A stretch of DNA of 64,000 nucleotides, taken from positions 1 through 64,000 of the forward strand of contig JBCBEX010000001.1 in the NCBI GenBank assembly GCA_038528235.1, read 5' to 3'. The position numbers and the translations under genes were made by a program. This DNA comes from JBCBEX01 sp038528235. GTDB taxonomy: Bacteria; Bacteroidota; Rhodothermia; Rhodothermales; Rubricoccaceae. Below, piece after piece: positions 24,398 to 33,362 of the stretch (the stretch's first letter is position 1; every line of letters starts with the position of its first letter). The notes under the pieces were generated by a model, which saw nothing but the letters and a program-made list of their open reading frames with translations, did not search any database and had not been told where the DNA came from.

Positions 24398-27300
24398 CTA
24401 CGTGACAGCCTCCTCCCCCGCGGGGATGCGCGCGGTGAAGTGCGCCCACGCAGTGGCGTAGTCGGCCTCGCGGTCGGCGCCGGTGAAGGGGGCATGGTAG
24501 GTGACCGTCCGGCGGCGGGGGCCGCCCGGCAGCGTGTCGTCCCAGAACGTCTTCGTGACAGTGCCCGCGCGGAGGTCCTGCACGTCCTCCCAGCCGAGCA
24601 GCGTCTCGGCCTCGTCCCGATCAGGGGCGTGGACGCCGTAGGTGATCTCGTCCTGGCGGTCCTTGCTCCGCTTCTTGGTGGGCAGCCCGACGCCCGTGAG
24701 CCCCTTGCTCTTGGTGTAGACAATCCGGCCGCGCGTGTCGTAGAACGTGTTGCGGTCGTAGTGGCGGAGGACGGGGAACTGGACGCGGTAGATGGTCTGC
24801 AGCTCCTCCAGCGTGAGCCCGAGCGCACGGGCGGCGAGCACGTCGAGCTCGACGAGGGCCTGGCGGCGGGCGTAGTCGCTGCGGAGCGCGCAGTGGCGGT
24901 GCCAGGCGGGCGTGAGCTGGCGGAAGTGGTCGGCGGGGAGGCGGGGGTCGTCGCTCGCCCAGGCGTCGTCGCGGAAGGCGTCCTGCCAGCGGTCCGCCCA
25001 GAGGTCGGCGTAGTGCGTCGTGAGGCAGTTGAGCATTAGCGTCCGCACAGCTACCTCAGACTTCACGTTTGGGTCGGGCATTGGGAAGGCCTCCAGCAAG
25101 TCCTCCCTGAGATTGGAGCGGCCGGTAACCTTGACGAAGAAGTCAGCCGGTACGGAAGCCGCAAAGCCAGCCAGCCACACGAGTACGTATGTGTCTCGGA
25201 AGGCAGCGCTGAGGCAGGCATCGAGGTGGCCTACCTCAGGGGGGAGAATGCCCGAAGTAAGCGTCCGCTCACCCGACGGAGGGAGCATCTTGCGCCCGAC
25301 CCACCGAAACTGTTGAGCAGCGGACTCCCTGGTCCAGGGGGCTTCGGCTGTTCGGGCAAAGTAGTCCTCGTATGGAGCCGCCGGAGCCTGGATGGTCCGA
25401 GGTAAGTAGTCGTCCGGGATGTCTGTCAAGTCTATCGGATCGTAGTCGGCTTTGCCACCGGACGACCGCGGCGTTTTGTAGAGCGAACCGCCGACGTAGG
25501 TGTGGGGACCTGAGAGGATTAGTTCCCAGGGTTCCTCAGCGAACCTACGGTCTGGGGCGATAAGACCATCGCGTTCCGTATTGGCCTCGTGCCACATCCC
25601 CGTCCCAACAAACCGAGTTCGGATAGCTGAGAGCGTCTGGGGTACTTCTGCAAACTTCCGAAGCACGCTGACGATTTGCTCCGAGTGAACAGCAGGAAGG
25701 CGGGCGTGGAGGGTTGGTGTGCTCTCATCATCATAGAGCCCCGCAAACAGGCGCAGTTCCTCGGGATTGACGTGGACGATCCGCTTTGCGTGGCCCGAGA
25801 GGTTCCACGTGTTCTCGTCATTCTTAATGCCAGGAACTGGCCCGGCACCATCGCTCTCGAAGCTGGCATCGATGGTTGGCGGGCTGAAGAGGTTAGCGAT
25901 ATGGTTGAACTGGACCTCCTCCTGCGCATCATTCGCGTAGACGTTGATGCTGAACCGTCGCTGATCCTGTATTGGAAACAGCAAGAGTGCATTCCAGAAC
26001 TGAAAATGTCCCCGGAGCCGAGGGTACACCTCTTCACGGAGTGGTCCCCCATTCGCGTCGTCGTATATGCCTTCGGGATGGAGATACGAGGAAACGCCGC
26101 TTTCTCTTGCTACATACCAAGCCAGCGGCAGAAAGCACTTGTACAAGTTCGTCTGCTGTCCCTTCAAGAGGGCGTAGTTCTGGAGTGCGTTGAGGAAGTT
26201 CTGCGTCCCCTCAGCCTGCTCGAACGCCGTGAAATACTCTTCCCGGATGCCGTGCGCTCGTACGGTCTCCTCGCGGAGTGTGGTGAGCTTCGCTGCACGG
26301 TAGGTTCGGATGGCAAAGAGCGGCTCGTAGTCGCTCATGAACGCGCCGTCATCCCATGCCAACTTGACCCACGGCGGGTTGCCGAGCACGAGGTCGAACC
26401 CGCCGCGGTCGGCGAAGAGGTCGGCGTATTCCAGTTCCCAATGGAGGAACCGGTAGCGCGCGGCGAGGTCGCGCACGAGGCCGAGGCGGGGCCGCTTCTC
26501 GCAGAGGGCATCCACGTCCACGAACCCGAAGCGGTCGCGGAGCTCGAGCGCGAGCTGCTCGGGCATGGTGTCTGGGAAGAGGCTCTTCTGCTCGCCGGGC
26601 GTAGGGGCCGGGGCGAAGCCGCCGTCGAGGACGAGCTCCAGTTCGAGGAGCGCCTCGTCGCGGGTGGGCAGGAGCGCGTGCTGCTCGATGGGCCAGAACC
26701 ACAGGGCGCACCAGTAGTCCTGGGCCAGCTTGAGGCGGCGGTAGGCGCTGGCGTTGCGGACGCGCTCGGAGTGGAGCTCCTGCTGGAGGACACTGTCCTT
26801 GAAGCGGGTGGTGGTGGGTGGGCGATCGTCGGCGGGGGCGGGCTGGCCGTAGACGCGGAGCGGATCGGTGGTGCGGGCGCGGATGCGGCGGAGGTCGTCG
26901 GCGTGCTGGTCCCAGAGCTTGTCTATCTGGCGCGAGAGGCGCTGGAGGGTGCGCAGGTCGTCCGCGTCGAACGGCTTCGTGAACGCCTTGCGCCAGGTCT
27001 TGATGGCCTGGAGCTCGTCCGGGGCCATCTGCTTGACCGCCTTGTCGGTGTAGGCTGCCATGCCGTCGTCAGGGACGAGGAAGTGGTAGACAGCGCCCTC
27101 GGGCCGCGCCTCGCCAAGGGGCACGCGGGCGGGCACGGCGCTCTTCCACGTCGGCTCGCCGCGCTTCCGCTTGCCGAGGAGTTCGGCGTCGAAGACCTGG
27201 CGGCGCGCCCCCACGAGCGAGTTGCCCGTGGTGAGTTGGAGGCCGAACCAGGGGACGAACGGCGCGGTGGTGCGGGCGTCCGCGTCGTCGCCGTAGATGG

Positions 27301-29251
27301 AGCCGAGCCAGAGCGAGACCTCGGCCAGCTCCACCGCCACGGGGTTGAGGTCCACACCAAACACGTTGTTGTCGGCGAGGAGCATCTTGACGCGCTGGCG
27401 CTCGCGGGCGTAGTCGTCCGGGGCGAGGGCCTCTCCGATCTCGCGCTGCTTGCGGCGGAGGTAGGCGTCGGCGAGCTGCGCGATGGCCTCATTGAGGAAG
27501 GCCGCCGAGCCCATCGCGGGCTCGCAGACGGTGAGGCGGAGGATCTCGTCGGCCGGGGTGCCCGCCTCGTCGTCGCCGATGAGTTCCTGGAGGGCGTACT
27601 TGACGAGGCACTGCGTGAGGACCTCCGGCGTGTAATAGGACGCCGACTGCTCGCGGTCGCGGCCAGCGAGGCGGTAGATGAAGGTGCCCTTCTCGTGGCG
27701 CTTCCAGGCCCCGCGCTCGTCGAGGACGCGCTCGTCGGTTTTTCCCGAGGTGCTGTACTTGTGGAGGTCGCGCTCGGGGACGAAGTAGGCCTGGCCGAGC
27801 ATCCGCTCGCGGCCGGTAGTCTTGTCCTTGGCGGGCTTCACCTCGAAGAGCACCTCCTCGGCGAAGAACCCGCGGTAGGAGAGCAGCGCCTCGTAGACCG
27901 CGCCGAGCTGGTTGATGCCGAGTTGGGCGTAGGAGATGCGCCCGCGCTTCCTCTTTTTGGCGGGGGCCGAGAGCGACATCAGTTCGAGGACCCGCTGGAG
28001 CACGTGGTTGCGAAACTTGACGCGGCTCAGGAGCGGCGTCCGCTGCGGGTCGAAGAGGTGGCTCTTGAGCGGGGCGATGCGGAAGGCGTGGTGGCCGGGC
28101 GCCTCCGGCACGCCGAGGTCGAGTTGGTGGCCGTCGCCGGTCTCGCCGGGGAAGCCGCCGTAGACGAGCGCGAAGAGCCGCTGGAGCGAGAGGTGGAGGA
28201 AGAAGCCCTCGCGGGCCTCGTCGGTCGTGAGGGGGACGATCTCCAGTTCGCGGAGGGCTTCGAGGCTGTAGCCCGCGCGGTAGGCCCCCGCGTCCATGGG
28301 CGCGTAGCCGAGTTCGGGCCGCGCCTCGATGTAGAACAGAAAGAGGAGGCGGTACATGTACCGCAGGCACTCCTCGGTGAGCTGGCCCGCGTCGAGCTTT
28401 TCCTCGCCGGAGAACACGCCCTTCTTGCGACGCTCGCGGAGGTACCACACGGCCTCGTTGCCGAGCAGCTCGATGGACTCGCGGAGGGCGTACTTGAGGT
28501 CTTCGGAGACGGCGAAGGCGTGCTTGTGGGCGTTCTCGTCAAGCGTGTCGAGGAGCGCCAGCCCGTCGTCCGGGGCGAGGCTCTCGCGGTGGGCTAGCGC
28601 CGCCAGCGCGCGGCGGGCGTCGCGGTCGCGGCGGCCGAGGATCTCGGCGAGGTCGAAGCGGAGGGCGCGCTTCTCGTTCCACTTGCCCCGGTCGAGGAGC
28701 ACCACCTGCGCATCGGAGACGAGGAGCACCCACCGCGGCGGCTCGCTCCGCGCCACGACATACTTGGAGAGGATCTGCGTCCACGTCTCGCCGACCGGCG
28801 CGGTGGCCCGCGCCTCGTCGTCAGGGAGCTGCGCCGCGTGGAGCGTCAGTTCGAGCGGGTCGGTGCCCTCGCCGTGCGGGTCGAGAGCGTCGAACACCCA
28901 GACGTGCGGAGCCCCGCCACGCGTGACCTCGGCCGCCAGCGGCAGTTGCCCGCCCCCGTCGAGGTCGCGGAGCGCAGGCGCGGGCGTGTAGCCGAGGGCG
29001 CGGAGGAGGGCGTCGGTGAAGGCGCGCTGGCGGTCGAGGCGGTCGGCGGGCTTCAGCCGGGCAAGGTCCTCGCGGAGCGCGAAGTAGTCCTTGCGGAGGG
29101 CCGCGATCTGCCTGGGCGGCGCGGCAGCGTCGGCGCGGTCAGCCTCCTCCTTCCAGCGCTGGAGCACGTCCTTGAGGTCCTTGTCCAGGACCTCGTGGAG
29201 GTAGTGCGCGCTGTAGAACTCGTTCTCGTTGGTGATGCCCGTGAGGACCAT
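24398..29251 (-). CDS. Large N6-adenine DNA methyltransferase (DrmMI/PglX/Eco57I-like)
   Basis: A 1617-aa class I methylase. The N-terminal 550 residues are mixed alpha/beta of unknown role, with no visible PD-(D/E)XK signature. The catalytic core begins at SYYTPEVLTQCLVKYAL; motif I is CEPAMGSAAFLNEAI near 575-590, an acidic NNVFGVDLNPVAVELAE follows, and motif IV LVLGNPPWVKL is near 957. N-P-P-W marks it as an N6-adenine enzyme. The remaining 650 residues should hold target recognition; the part coded by about 25020-26340 is clearly poorer in G+C than its flanks. The start ATG at 29251 lies 13 bases after the stop of the SNF2 helicase gene. The pair SNF2 helicase plus large adenine methylase is the signature of class 1 DISARM (drmD-drmMI). 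A type IIG enzyme is the alternative, less likely without a nuclease motif. Confidence 0.88.
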   Translation of the reverse strand: MVLTGITNENEFYSAHYLHEVLDKDLKDVLQRWKEEADRADAAAPPRQIAALRKDYFALREDLARLKPADRLDRQRAFTDALLRALGYTPAPALRDLDGGGQLPLAAEVTRGGAPHVWVFDALDPHGEGTDPLELTLHAAQLPDDEARATAPVGETWTQILSKYVVARSEPPRWVLLVSDAQVVLLDRGKWNEKRALRFDLAEILGRRDRDARRALAALAHRESLAPDDGLALLDTLDENAHKHAFAVSEDLKYALRESIELLGNEAVWYLRERRKKGVFSGEEKLDAGQLTEECLRYMYRLLFLFYIEARPELGYAPMDAGAYRAGYSLEALRELEIVPLTTDEAREGFFLHLSLQRLFALVYGGFPGETGDGHQLDLGVPEAPGHHAFRIAPLKSHLFDPQRTPLLSRVKFRNHVLQRVLELMSLSAPAKKRKRGRISYAQLGINQLGAVYEALLSYRGFFAEEVLFEVKPAKDKTTGRERMLGQAYFVPERDLHKYSTSGKTDERVLDERGAWKRHEKGTFIYRLAGRDREQSASYYTPEVLTQCLVKYALQELIGDDEAGTPADEILRLTVCEPAMGSAAFLNEAIAQLADAYLRRKQREIGEALAPDDYARERQRVKMLLADNNVFGVDLNPVAVELAEVSLWLGSIYGDDADARTTAPFVPWFGLQLTTGNSLVGARRQVFDAELLGKRKRGEPTWKSAVPARVPLGEARPEGAVYHFLVPDDGMAAYTDKAVKQMAPDELQAIKTWRKAFTKPFDADDLRTLQRLSRQIDKLWDQHADDLRRIRARTTDPLRVYGQPAPADDRPPTTTRFKDSVLQQELHSERVRNASAYRRLKLAQDYWCALWFWPIEQHALLPTRDEALLELELVLDGGFAPAPTPGEQKSLFPDTMPEQLALELRDRFGFVDVDALCEKRPRLGLVRDLAARYRFLHWELEYADLFADRGGFDLVLGNPPWVKLAWDDGAFMSDYEPLFAIRTYRAAKLTTLREETVRAHGIREEYFTAFEQAEGTQNFLNALQNYALLKGQQTNLYKCFLPLAWYVARESGVSSYLHPEGIYDDANGGPLREEVYPRLRGHFQFWNALLLFPIQDQRRFSINVYANDAQEEVQFNHIANLFSPPTIDASFESDGAGPVPGIKNDENTWNLSGHAKRIVHVNPEELRLFAGLYDDESTPTLHARLPAVHSEQIVSVLRKFAEVPQTLSAIRTRFVGTGMWHEANTERDGLIAPDRRFAEEPWELILSGPHTYVGGSLYKTPRSSGGKADYDPIDLTDIPDDYLPRTIQAPAAPYEDYFARTAEAPWTRESAAQQFRWVGRKMLPPSGERTLTSGILPPEVGHLDACLSAAFRDTYVLVWLAGFAASVPADFFVKVTGRSNLREDLLEAFPMPDPNVKSEVAVRTLMLNCLTTHYADLWADRWQDAFRDDAWASDDPRLPADHFRQLTPAWHRHCALRSDYARRQALVELDVLAARALGLTLEELQTIYRVQFPVLRHYDRNTFYDTRGRIVYTKSKGLTGVGLPTKKRSKDRQDEITYGVHAPDRDEAETLLGWEDVQDLRAGTVTKTFWDDTLPGGPRRRTVTYHAPFTGADREADYATAWAHFTARIPAGEEAVT

Positions 29252-29264
29252 GGGGGAGCGGGGA

Positions 29265-32117
29265 CTAGCGGTGGGTGAGAACAGCGAGGACCTGGAGGTA
29301 CGCCTCCGGCTCCGTAGTCATGCTGTCTTCGATCCAGGTGAGGTAGTCGTCGAAGATCTGATCGACGCGGCGCTGGCGGGCGTCGCGTCGGCGCTCGGCC
29401 CCTGGGCGGGCGTCGCGCTCGAAGTCGAGCTCGAGTTGGCCGACCTGCTTCTCCCGGAGCGTCTCCAGCTTGGCGAGGTGGGCGCTCAGCTTCTCGTTGA
29501 TCTGGGCCTCGAACCGGTCGCGCTCCTGGCGCATGTGGGCGTGCGCCGCCTCCACAGCGGGTAGCAGCAGCGTCTCTAGCGCGTCGGTGTCCACAGCGGC
29601 CCCGGGGTTGGGCGGCGCGTCGGTGTCGAGGCGCGTCCGCGCAAGCAGCGCCGCATAGGGCTCGACGCCGGGCTGCCGTTCGCCGCGCACGAAGCGGACG
29701 CCGAACCAGGGGTTGACGAGCGGATGGCTCCGCCGGTTGGGGACCAGCCCGCTGAAGAGCACGACCGTCTCGCCGGGCGCCAGCCGATCCGTCTGGATGA
29801 TGGGGGCCTGCTGACGGCCGAAGGCGGCGACAACCTTGTCGGCGGCCCACTCCATGACGGGGTGGAGGTCCCAGAGGTAGTGCACCGAGGGCCAGGCGGA
29901 CTCGTCTTGGCGGCAGCGCTCGATCTCGCGCTGGACGGCGTCGCGGTCGGTGGAGAGGACGAAGTGGTCGTTGGCAGGGCGCACCTCGCGCGGGAGGCGC
30001 CGGAGCCGGTGGCGCAGCTCGTCGGGGGCCGTGAGTTCGACGAGCTGCCGGTCGGGGTGCGCGGCGTGCTGGAGCGGGTGGCGCTCGCCGATGGCGGCCA
30101 GCGCGGCGTCTAGGTAGGCCACGTCGTCGGCGAAGAGCGAGGGGGCCTCTCGGGTCGCGTGCTCGACGTCGAGGGGGGCGTTGGCCTCGGGCTCGGCGGT
30201 CCCGAGTAGGAGCGCCATCACGTCGGCCTGCCGCTGCGCCGGGTCAAGCGTCGCCTCGAACGCCTCCGGTGAGGTGTTGGCAGCAATCGCCTCGGCAACG
30301 ATGGCCTCCTCTTTCTGCTCGTCGTAGACACCCATGAGTTCGAGCGGGTCGCCGATGTTGTGGTGAGCCTGCTCGTCCTTGCGGACCAGGACCTCTAGGA
30401 TGCGCGCGTCGCCGCTTACCTCGGGGTTTGTGCTCTGAGTGAGGAGGTAGCGGATGAGCGGGGCGCGCTTCTGGCCGTACCGGTCCACGCGGCCGTTGCG
30501 CTGCTGGAACACCATCAGCGACCACGGCACGTCGAAGTGGACGAGCCGGTGCGAGAGGTAGTGGAGGTTGATCCCCTCCGAGGCTACGTCGCTCGCGATG
30601 AGGACGCAGACCGGGGCCTCCTCCCTGCCAAAGTCCTCGACGATCTCCTGGATGTCCACGTCGCTCATGGACCCATGGAGGGTCTGTACCTGGTTCTTCT
30701 TGAGCCCGAGGTCGGCGCGGAGGTGCTCGTCGAGGAAGCGGAGAGTCCGGACGCGCTCGGTAAAGATGACAAGCCGGTTGGTGGGATCGGTCGGATTCCA
30801 GCCGTACTCGGCATCCCGAAGGAGCGCTAAGAGGCGCTGGTACTTGGAGACCTCGTCGGGCTCCATCCGCTCTAGGTCTGCCTGGAGGGCCTCTAGCTGT
30901 CGGATGTCGTCGTCGTAATCGGGGTCATCGAACTTGCGGAGCTTCCGGACCCGGTTCTCGACCGTCTCCAGACAGGCGGCGGGGCTGGAGAAGAGGGCCT
31001 TCGTGAGTGTCGTCTTGAAGAGGTGCGCCCCGCCACGCGAGCCGTCGAGGCGGTCGAGGTGCAGGCCCGCGAGCGTGGCGAAGGCGGCCTCCTCCGCGGC
31101 CGAGGCGTCGGACCAGAGGACAGCCACGTCGCGCTCCTGGAACGCATCCCGGACCTCGTCTTGCACGTCGTGCTTGAAGCGGCGGATGAAGAGGCCGTCG
31201 ATGTCGTCACGGGTGTAGTCCGACGGGTCCGCGATGGCCGTCGGGTCGAGCATGTTCATCAGGCTCGCGAACGACTCTGGGCGGCCGTCGTGGGGCGTGG
31301 CCGAGAGGAGCACAAGGCTGTCGGAGCGGCGCGCGAGGAGGCTCGCAACCTGGTGGCGGAGTGAAGTCGATCCGCCGCTGCCGCCGCGGTCGGCCACGTT
31401 GTGAGCCTCGTCGACGATAATGACGTCCCAGTAGGCGTTCTCGATGTAGGTCCGGTACTCGGCGGCCTGTTTGAGCGTGTCGATCGAGATGATTGCCTTG
31501 TCGTAGTAGTAGAACGGGTTCTGGTCGGCGGGGATCTGGGCGCGGACGCGCTGGAGGCCGGCCGAGTCGAGGCGCGTGAGCGGGATTGTGAACCGACTCC
31601 AGAGCTCCTTCTGGAACTGGGTCAGCATGCTCTTGAGCGTGACGACGAGGATCCGCTTGCCGCGACCGCGGCGGATCAGCTCGGCGAGCAGGATGCCCGC
31701 CTCCAGCGTCTTGCCGAGGCCGACGCCGTCCGCGATGAGGACTCGCTGCCGGGGCTGGTCGAGGGCCTGCAGGGCCGGCTTGAGCTGATACGGGACGTGG
31801 TCCATAGCCGCGCGGTGGCCGAGCGCTAGCGCGGAGCCCGTCGGCGGGGTCTGGCGCCGGAGCGCCTCGAGGTAGAGGCGGGCGTCGCGGTAACGCGGGG
31901 AGCCATCGGGCACGAGTTCGGTCTCCGCCGGATCGAGGACGCGGAGGCCAGGCTCGAGCGCAGTGAGGAAGGCGGCCTCGTGGTCGCGGACGAGCTCGGA
32001 GACGCCGACGACGCGGAGGAGTTGGCCGCCGTGGGAGGCGCGGTCCACACGGCGGACGATCCACTCGGCGTCGCGGATCTCAACGCGTGCCCCTGGGGCG
32101 AGAACGGTAGGTGGCAC
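29265..32117 (-). CDS. drmD: SNF2/RapA-like helicase, DrmD-like
   Basis: About 950 aa, an SF2 translocase of the SNF2/RapA group. Motifs: LIADGVGLGKTLEAGIL near residue 130, IIVDEAHNV near 240, LLSATPHDGRPESF, GSMSDVDIQEIVEDF, ASDVASEGINLHYL and the motif VI QQRNGRVDRYGQ near 540. A charged coiled-coil-like tail (RFEAQINEKLSAHLAKLETLREKQ) follows. Size, motifs and a following adenine methylase gene match DrmD of class 1 DISARM, so the symbol is by resemblance. It is the first gene of the seven-gene operon. No ATG start is available: the frame can open at GTG 32117, preferred because it gives a compact N-terminus MPPTVLAPGARV, or TTG 32135. Confidence 0.85.
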   Translation of the reverse strand: MPPTVLAPGARVEIRDAEWIVRRVDRASHGGQLLRVVGVSELVRDHEAAFLTALEPGLRVLDPAETELVPDGSPRYRDARLYLEALRRQTPPTGSALALGHRAAMDHVPYQLKPALQALDQPRQRVLIADGVGLGKTLEAGILLAELIRRGRGKRILVVTLKSMLTQFQKELWSRFTIPLTRLDSAGLQRVRAQIPADQNPFYYYDKAIISIDTLKQAAEYRTYIENAYWDVIIVDEAHNVADRGGSGGSTSLRHQVASLLARRSDSLVLLSATPHDGRPESFASLMNMLDPTAIADPSDYTRDDIDGLFIRRFKHDVQDEVRDAFQERDVAVLWSDASAAEEAAFATLAGLHLDRLDGSRGGAHLFKTTLTKALFSSPAACLETVENRVRKLRKFDDPDYDDDIRQLEALQADLERMEPDEVSKYQRLLALLRDAEYGWNPTDPTNRLVIFTERVRTLRFLDEHLRADLGLKKNQVQTLHGSMSDVDIQEIVEDFGREEAPVCVLIASDVASEGINLHYLSHRLVHFDVPWSLMVFQQRNGRVDRYGQKRAPLIRYLLTQSTNPEVSGDARILEVLVRKDEQAHHNIGDPLELMGVYDEQKEEAIVAEAIAANTSPEAFEATLDPAQRQADVMALLLGTAEPEANAPLDVEHATREAPSLFADDVAYLDAALAAIGERHPLQHAAHPDRQLVELTAPDELRHRLRRLPREVRPANDHFVLSTDRDAVQREIERCRQDESAWPSVHYLWDLHPVMEWAADKVVAAFGRQQAPIIQTDRLAPGETVVLFSGLVPNRRSHPLVNPWFGVRFVRGERQPGVEPYAALLARTRLDTDAPPNPGAAVDTDALETLLLPAVEAAHAHMRQERDRFEAQINEKLSAHLAKLETLREKQVGQLELDFERDARPGAERRRDARQRRVDQIFDDYLTWIEDSMTTEPEAYLQVLAVLTHR

Positions 32118-32422
32118 GGTGGAGCGTATCGGCAAGTGGGCCAGCGATGGGGGTCGGATTCGCGACGCCAGCCGGACAAATCAGGAGGCACTAAAGATAA
32201 GGAGCAGATGTGAACAAGGCGTGGGCGTGTAGGCGTTAGCACTGCTTTCCCTCCACCTGCCCGTACAGTGTAGCCCACCGAGGCTGTACTAGCCTCGCCA
32301 ATGCTGGCTTCCAGGCACAGGTTGACCGCCAGTTCCCTGAACAACGTGGCCTGAACGGTTCTGAGAGAGCCTTGTAGGCGATCCTTGTCCTGAAACGAGC
32401 GGTGCCAATCACACCGCGGAGG
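32118..32422. other. Intergenic region upstream of the seven-gene operon
   Basis: About 305 bases between the SNF2 helicase start and the repressor stop. On the minus strand, bases 32192-32199 read TATCTTTA, one base from the Bacteroidota -7 consensus TAnnTTTG and about 75 bases before the GTG start, a weak promoter candidate. No gene, tRNA or strong repeat is visible in the rest. Confidence 0.4.
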
Positions 32423-33172
32423 CTACGCCGCCTTCGGGTAATAAACCACCTTGCCCACGAAACGAATCACCGACGTGCCGCCCGTGGTCGTACTTCGGTA
32501 GGTGTGGTCGGTGTCGGCCTCACGCACCGGCGTGAGCGTCTCCGGCTCGTACGCCGGGTTGAACGGGATCAGGCGGAGCGTGCCATCGGCGAACTGCTGC
32601 ACCCGCTTGACGAGGTGCGCGTCGTCGATGCGGAGGATGTAGAGGCCATCGCCCTCGTACCCAGCAATCGGGAAGTAGACCACCCGGCTATTGGGCGGGA
32701 TCTCCGGGACGAGCGAATCGCCGATGATGCTGCACGAGCGGAAGAGGTCGGGGTTCATCCCCGTCATCCGCGCCATCTCAGCTCGGGGGTACGGGTCGAA
32801 CAAGTCCTCATCGTCATAGGCCGTCGGGAGCGAGCCGTTCACGTAGCCCTCCTCCAGCGACCGAGCGCCCGACGCATAGCCATCGCGCGGGACCAGCACC
32901 ACATCGGCCGTGCTTGACGGCTCCGAGATACGCGGCGGTGCCGACGCGTAGGCTACGTCGTCCCAGTCGAGGCCGAGCTCGTCGAGGATGCGCTGGGCCA
33001 CATCACGCGAGGGCGTCAGCGTGCCCGCGAGGTAGCGCGACACCGACGACGGGGCCACCTCCGCCGCTCGAGCGAGGTCCGCCTGGGAGCGATCGTGGCG
33101 GGCAAGAGCGGTCCCCACCGCCGTCGCGAACCGGCGCGGGTCGAGCGGGGGGCGTTCAGTAGGCATCGACAT
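32423..33172 (-). CDS. XRE-family transcriptional regulator with S24 (LexA/CI-like) domain
   Basis: A phage-type repressor of 249 aa. An N-terminal HTH (about residues 15-70: RSQADLARAAEVAPSSVSRYLAG) is followed by a linker and a C-terminal S24 peptidase-like domain. The Ser nucleophile is in SIIGDSLVPEI near residue 150 and the Lys partner in DAHLVKRVQQF near 189. A classic Ala-Gly cleavage site is not obvious, so self-cleavage is uncertain. Start is ATG 33172 (MSMPTERPP) or 33166; in-frame sequence further upstream overlaps the operator region. It is divergent from an HTH replication-type gene, and two identical palindromes lie between them, the classical layout of a lysogeny switch. It probably controls the mobile element and may respond to SOS. 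Confidence 0.88.
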   Translation of the reverse strand: MSMPTERPPLDPRRFATAVGTALARHDRSQADLARAAEVAPSSVSRYLAGTLTPSRDVAQRILDELGLDWDDVAYASAPPRISEPSSTADVVLVPRDGYASGARSLEEGYVNGSLPTAYDDEDLFDPYPRAEMARMTGMNPDLFRSCSIIGDSLVPEIPPNSRVVYFPIAGYEGDGLYILRIDDAHLVKRVQQFADGTLRLIPFNPAYEPETLTPVREADTDHTYRSTTTGGTSVIRFVGKVVYYPKAA

Positions 33173-33241
33173 CAAGGGAGGAGAACGAGGAGGGGTACAG
33201 GCAGGTGAATGTGTGTGCGCTATTCCGAGGATACGAAACCG

Positions 33242-33285
33242 TTGCGCAATGACGCAATAGTGCGTAGCTTTGCGCACAGACGCAA
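33242..33285. promoter_or_regulatory. Two identical palindromic operators TTGCG-N6-CGCAA
   Basis: TTGCG-N6-CGCAA occurs at 33242-33257 and again at 33270-33285, centres 28 bases apart, in the gap between the divergent S24 repressor and HTH genes. Additional TGCG half-sites lie between them. Identical dyads in this position are best explained as repressor-binding sites controlling both promoters. Confidence 0.65.
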
Positions 33286-33362
33286 CGACTAGTTCACCTC
33301 GCTCCCATGCCCTCCACCGTCTTCTCCTGCTGGCCTCCGCGGCATCGTGCCGGGGTGTGCCC

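Noticed and set aside
25676..28597. 973-codon open frame antisense to the adenine methylase
   Set aside because: The opposite frame encodes intact methylase motifs; the antisense product is Glu/Val/Leu-biased repetitive sequence expected from G+C-rich shadow frames.
14086..32117. Complete class 1 DISARM call
   Set aside because: No separate drmA and drmB genes and no DrmC phospholipase D motif (HxKxxxxD) were found; only drmD and drmMI-like parts and a fused helicase/DUF1998 are present.
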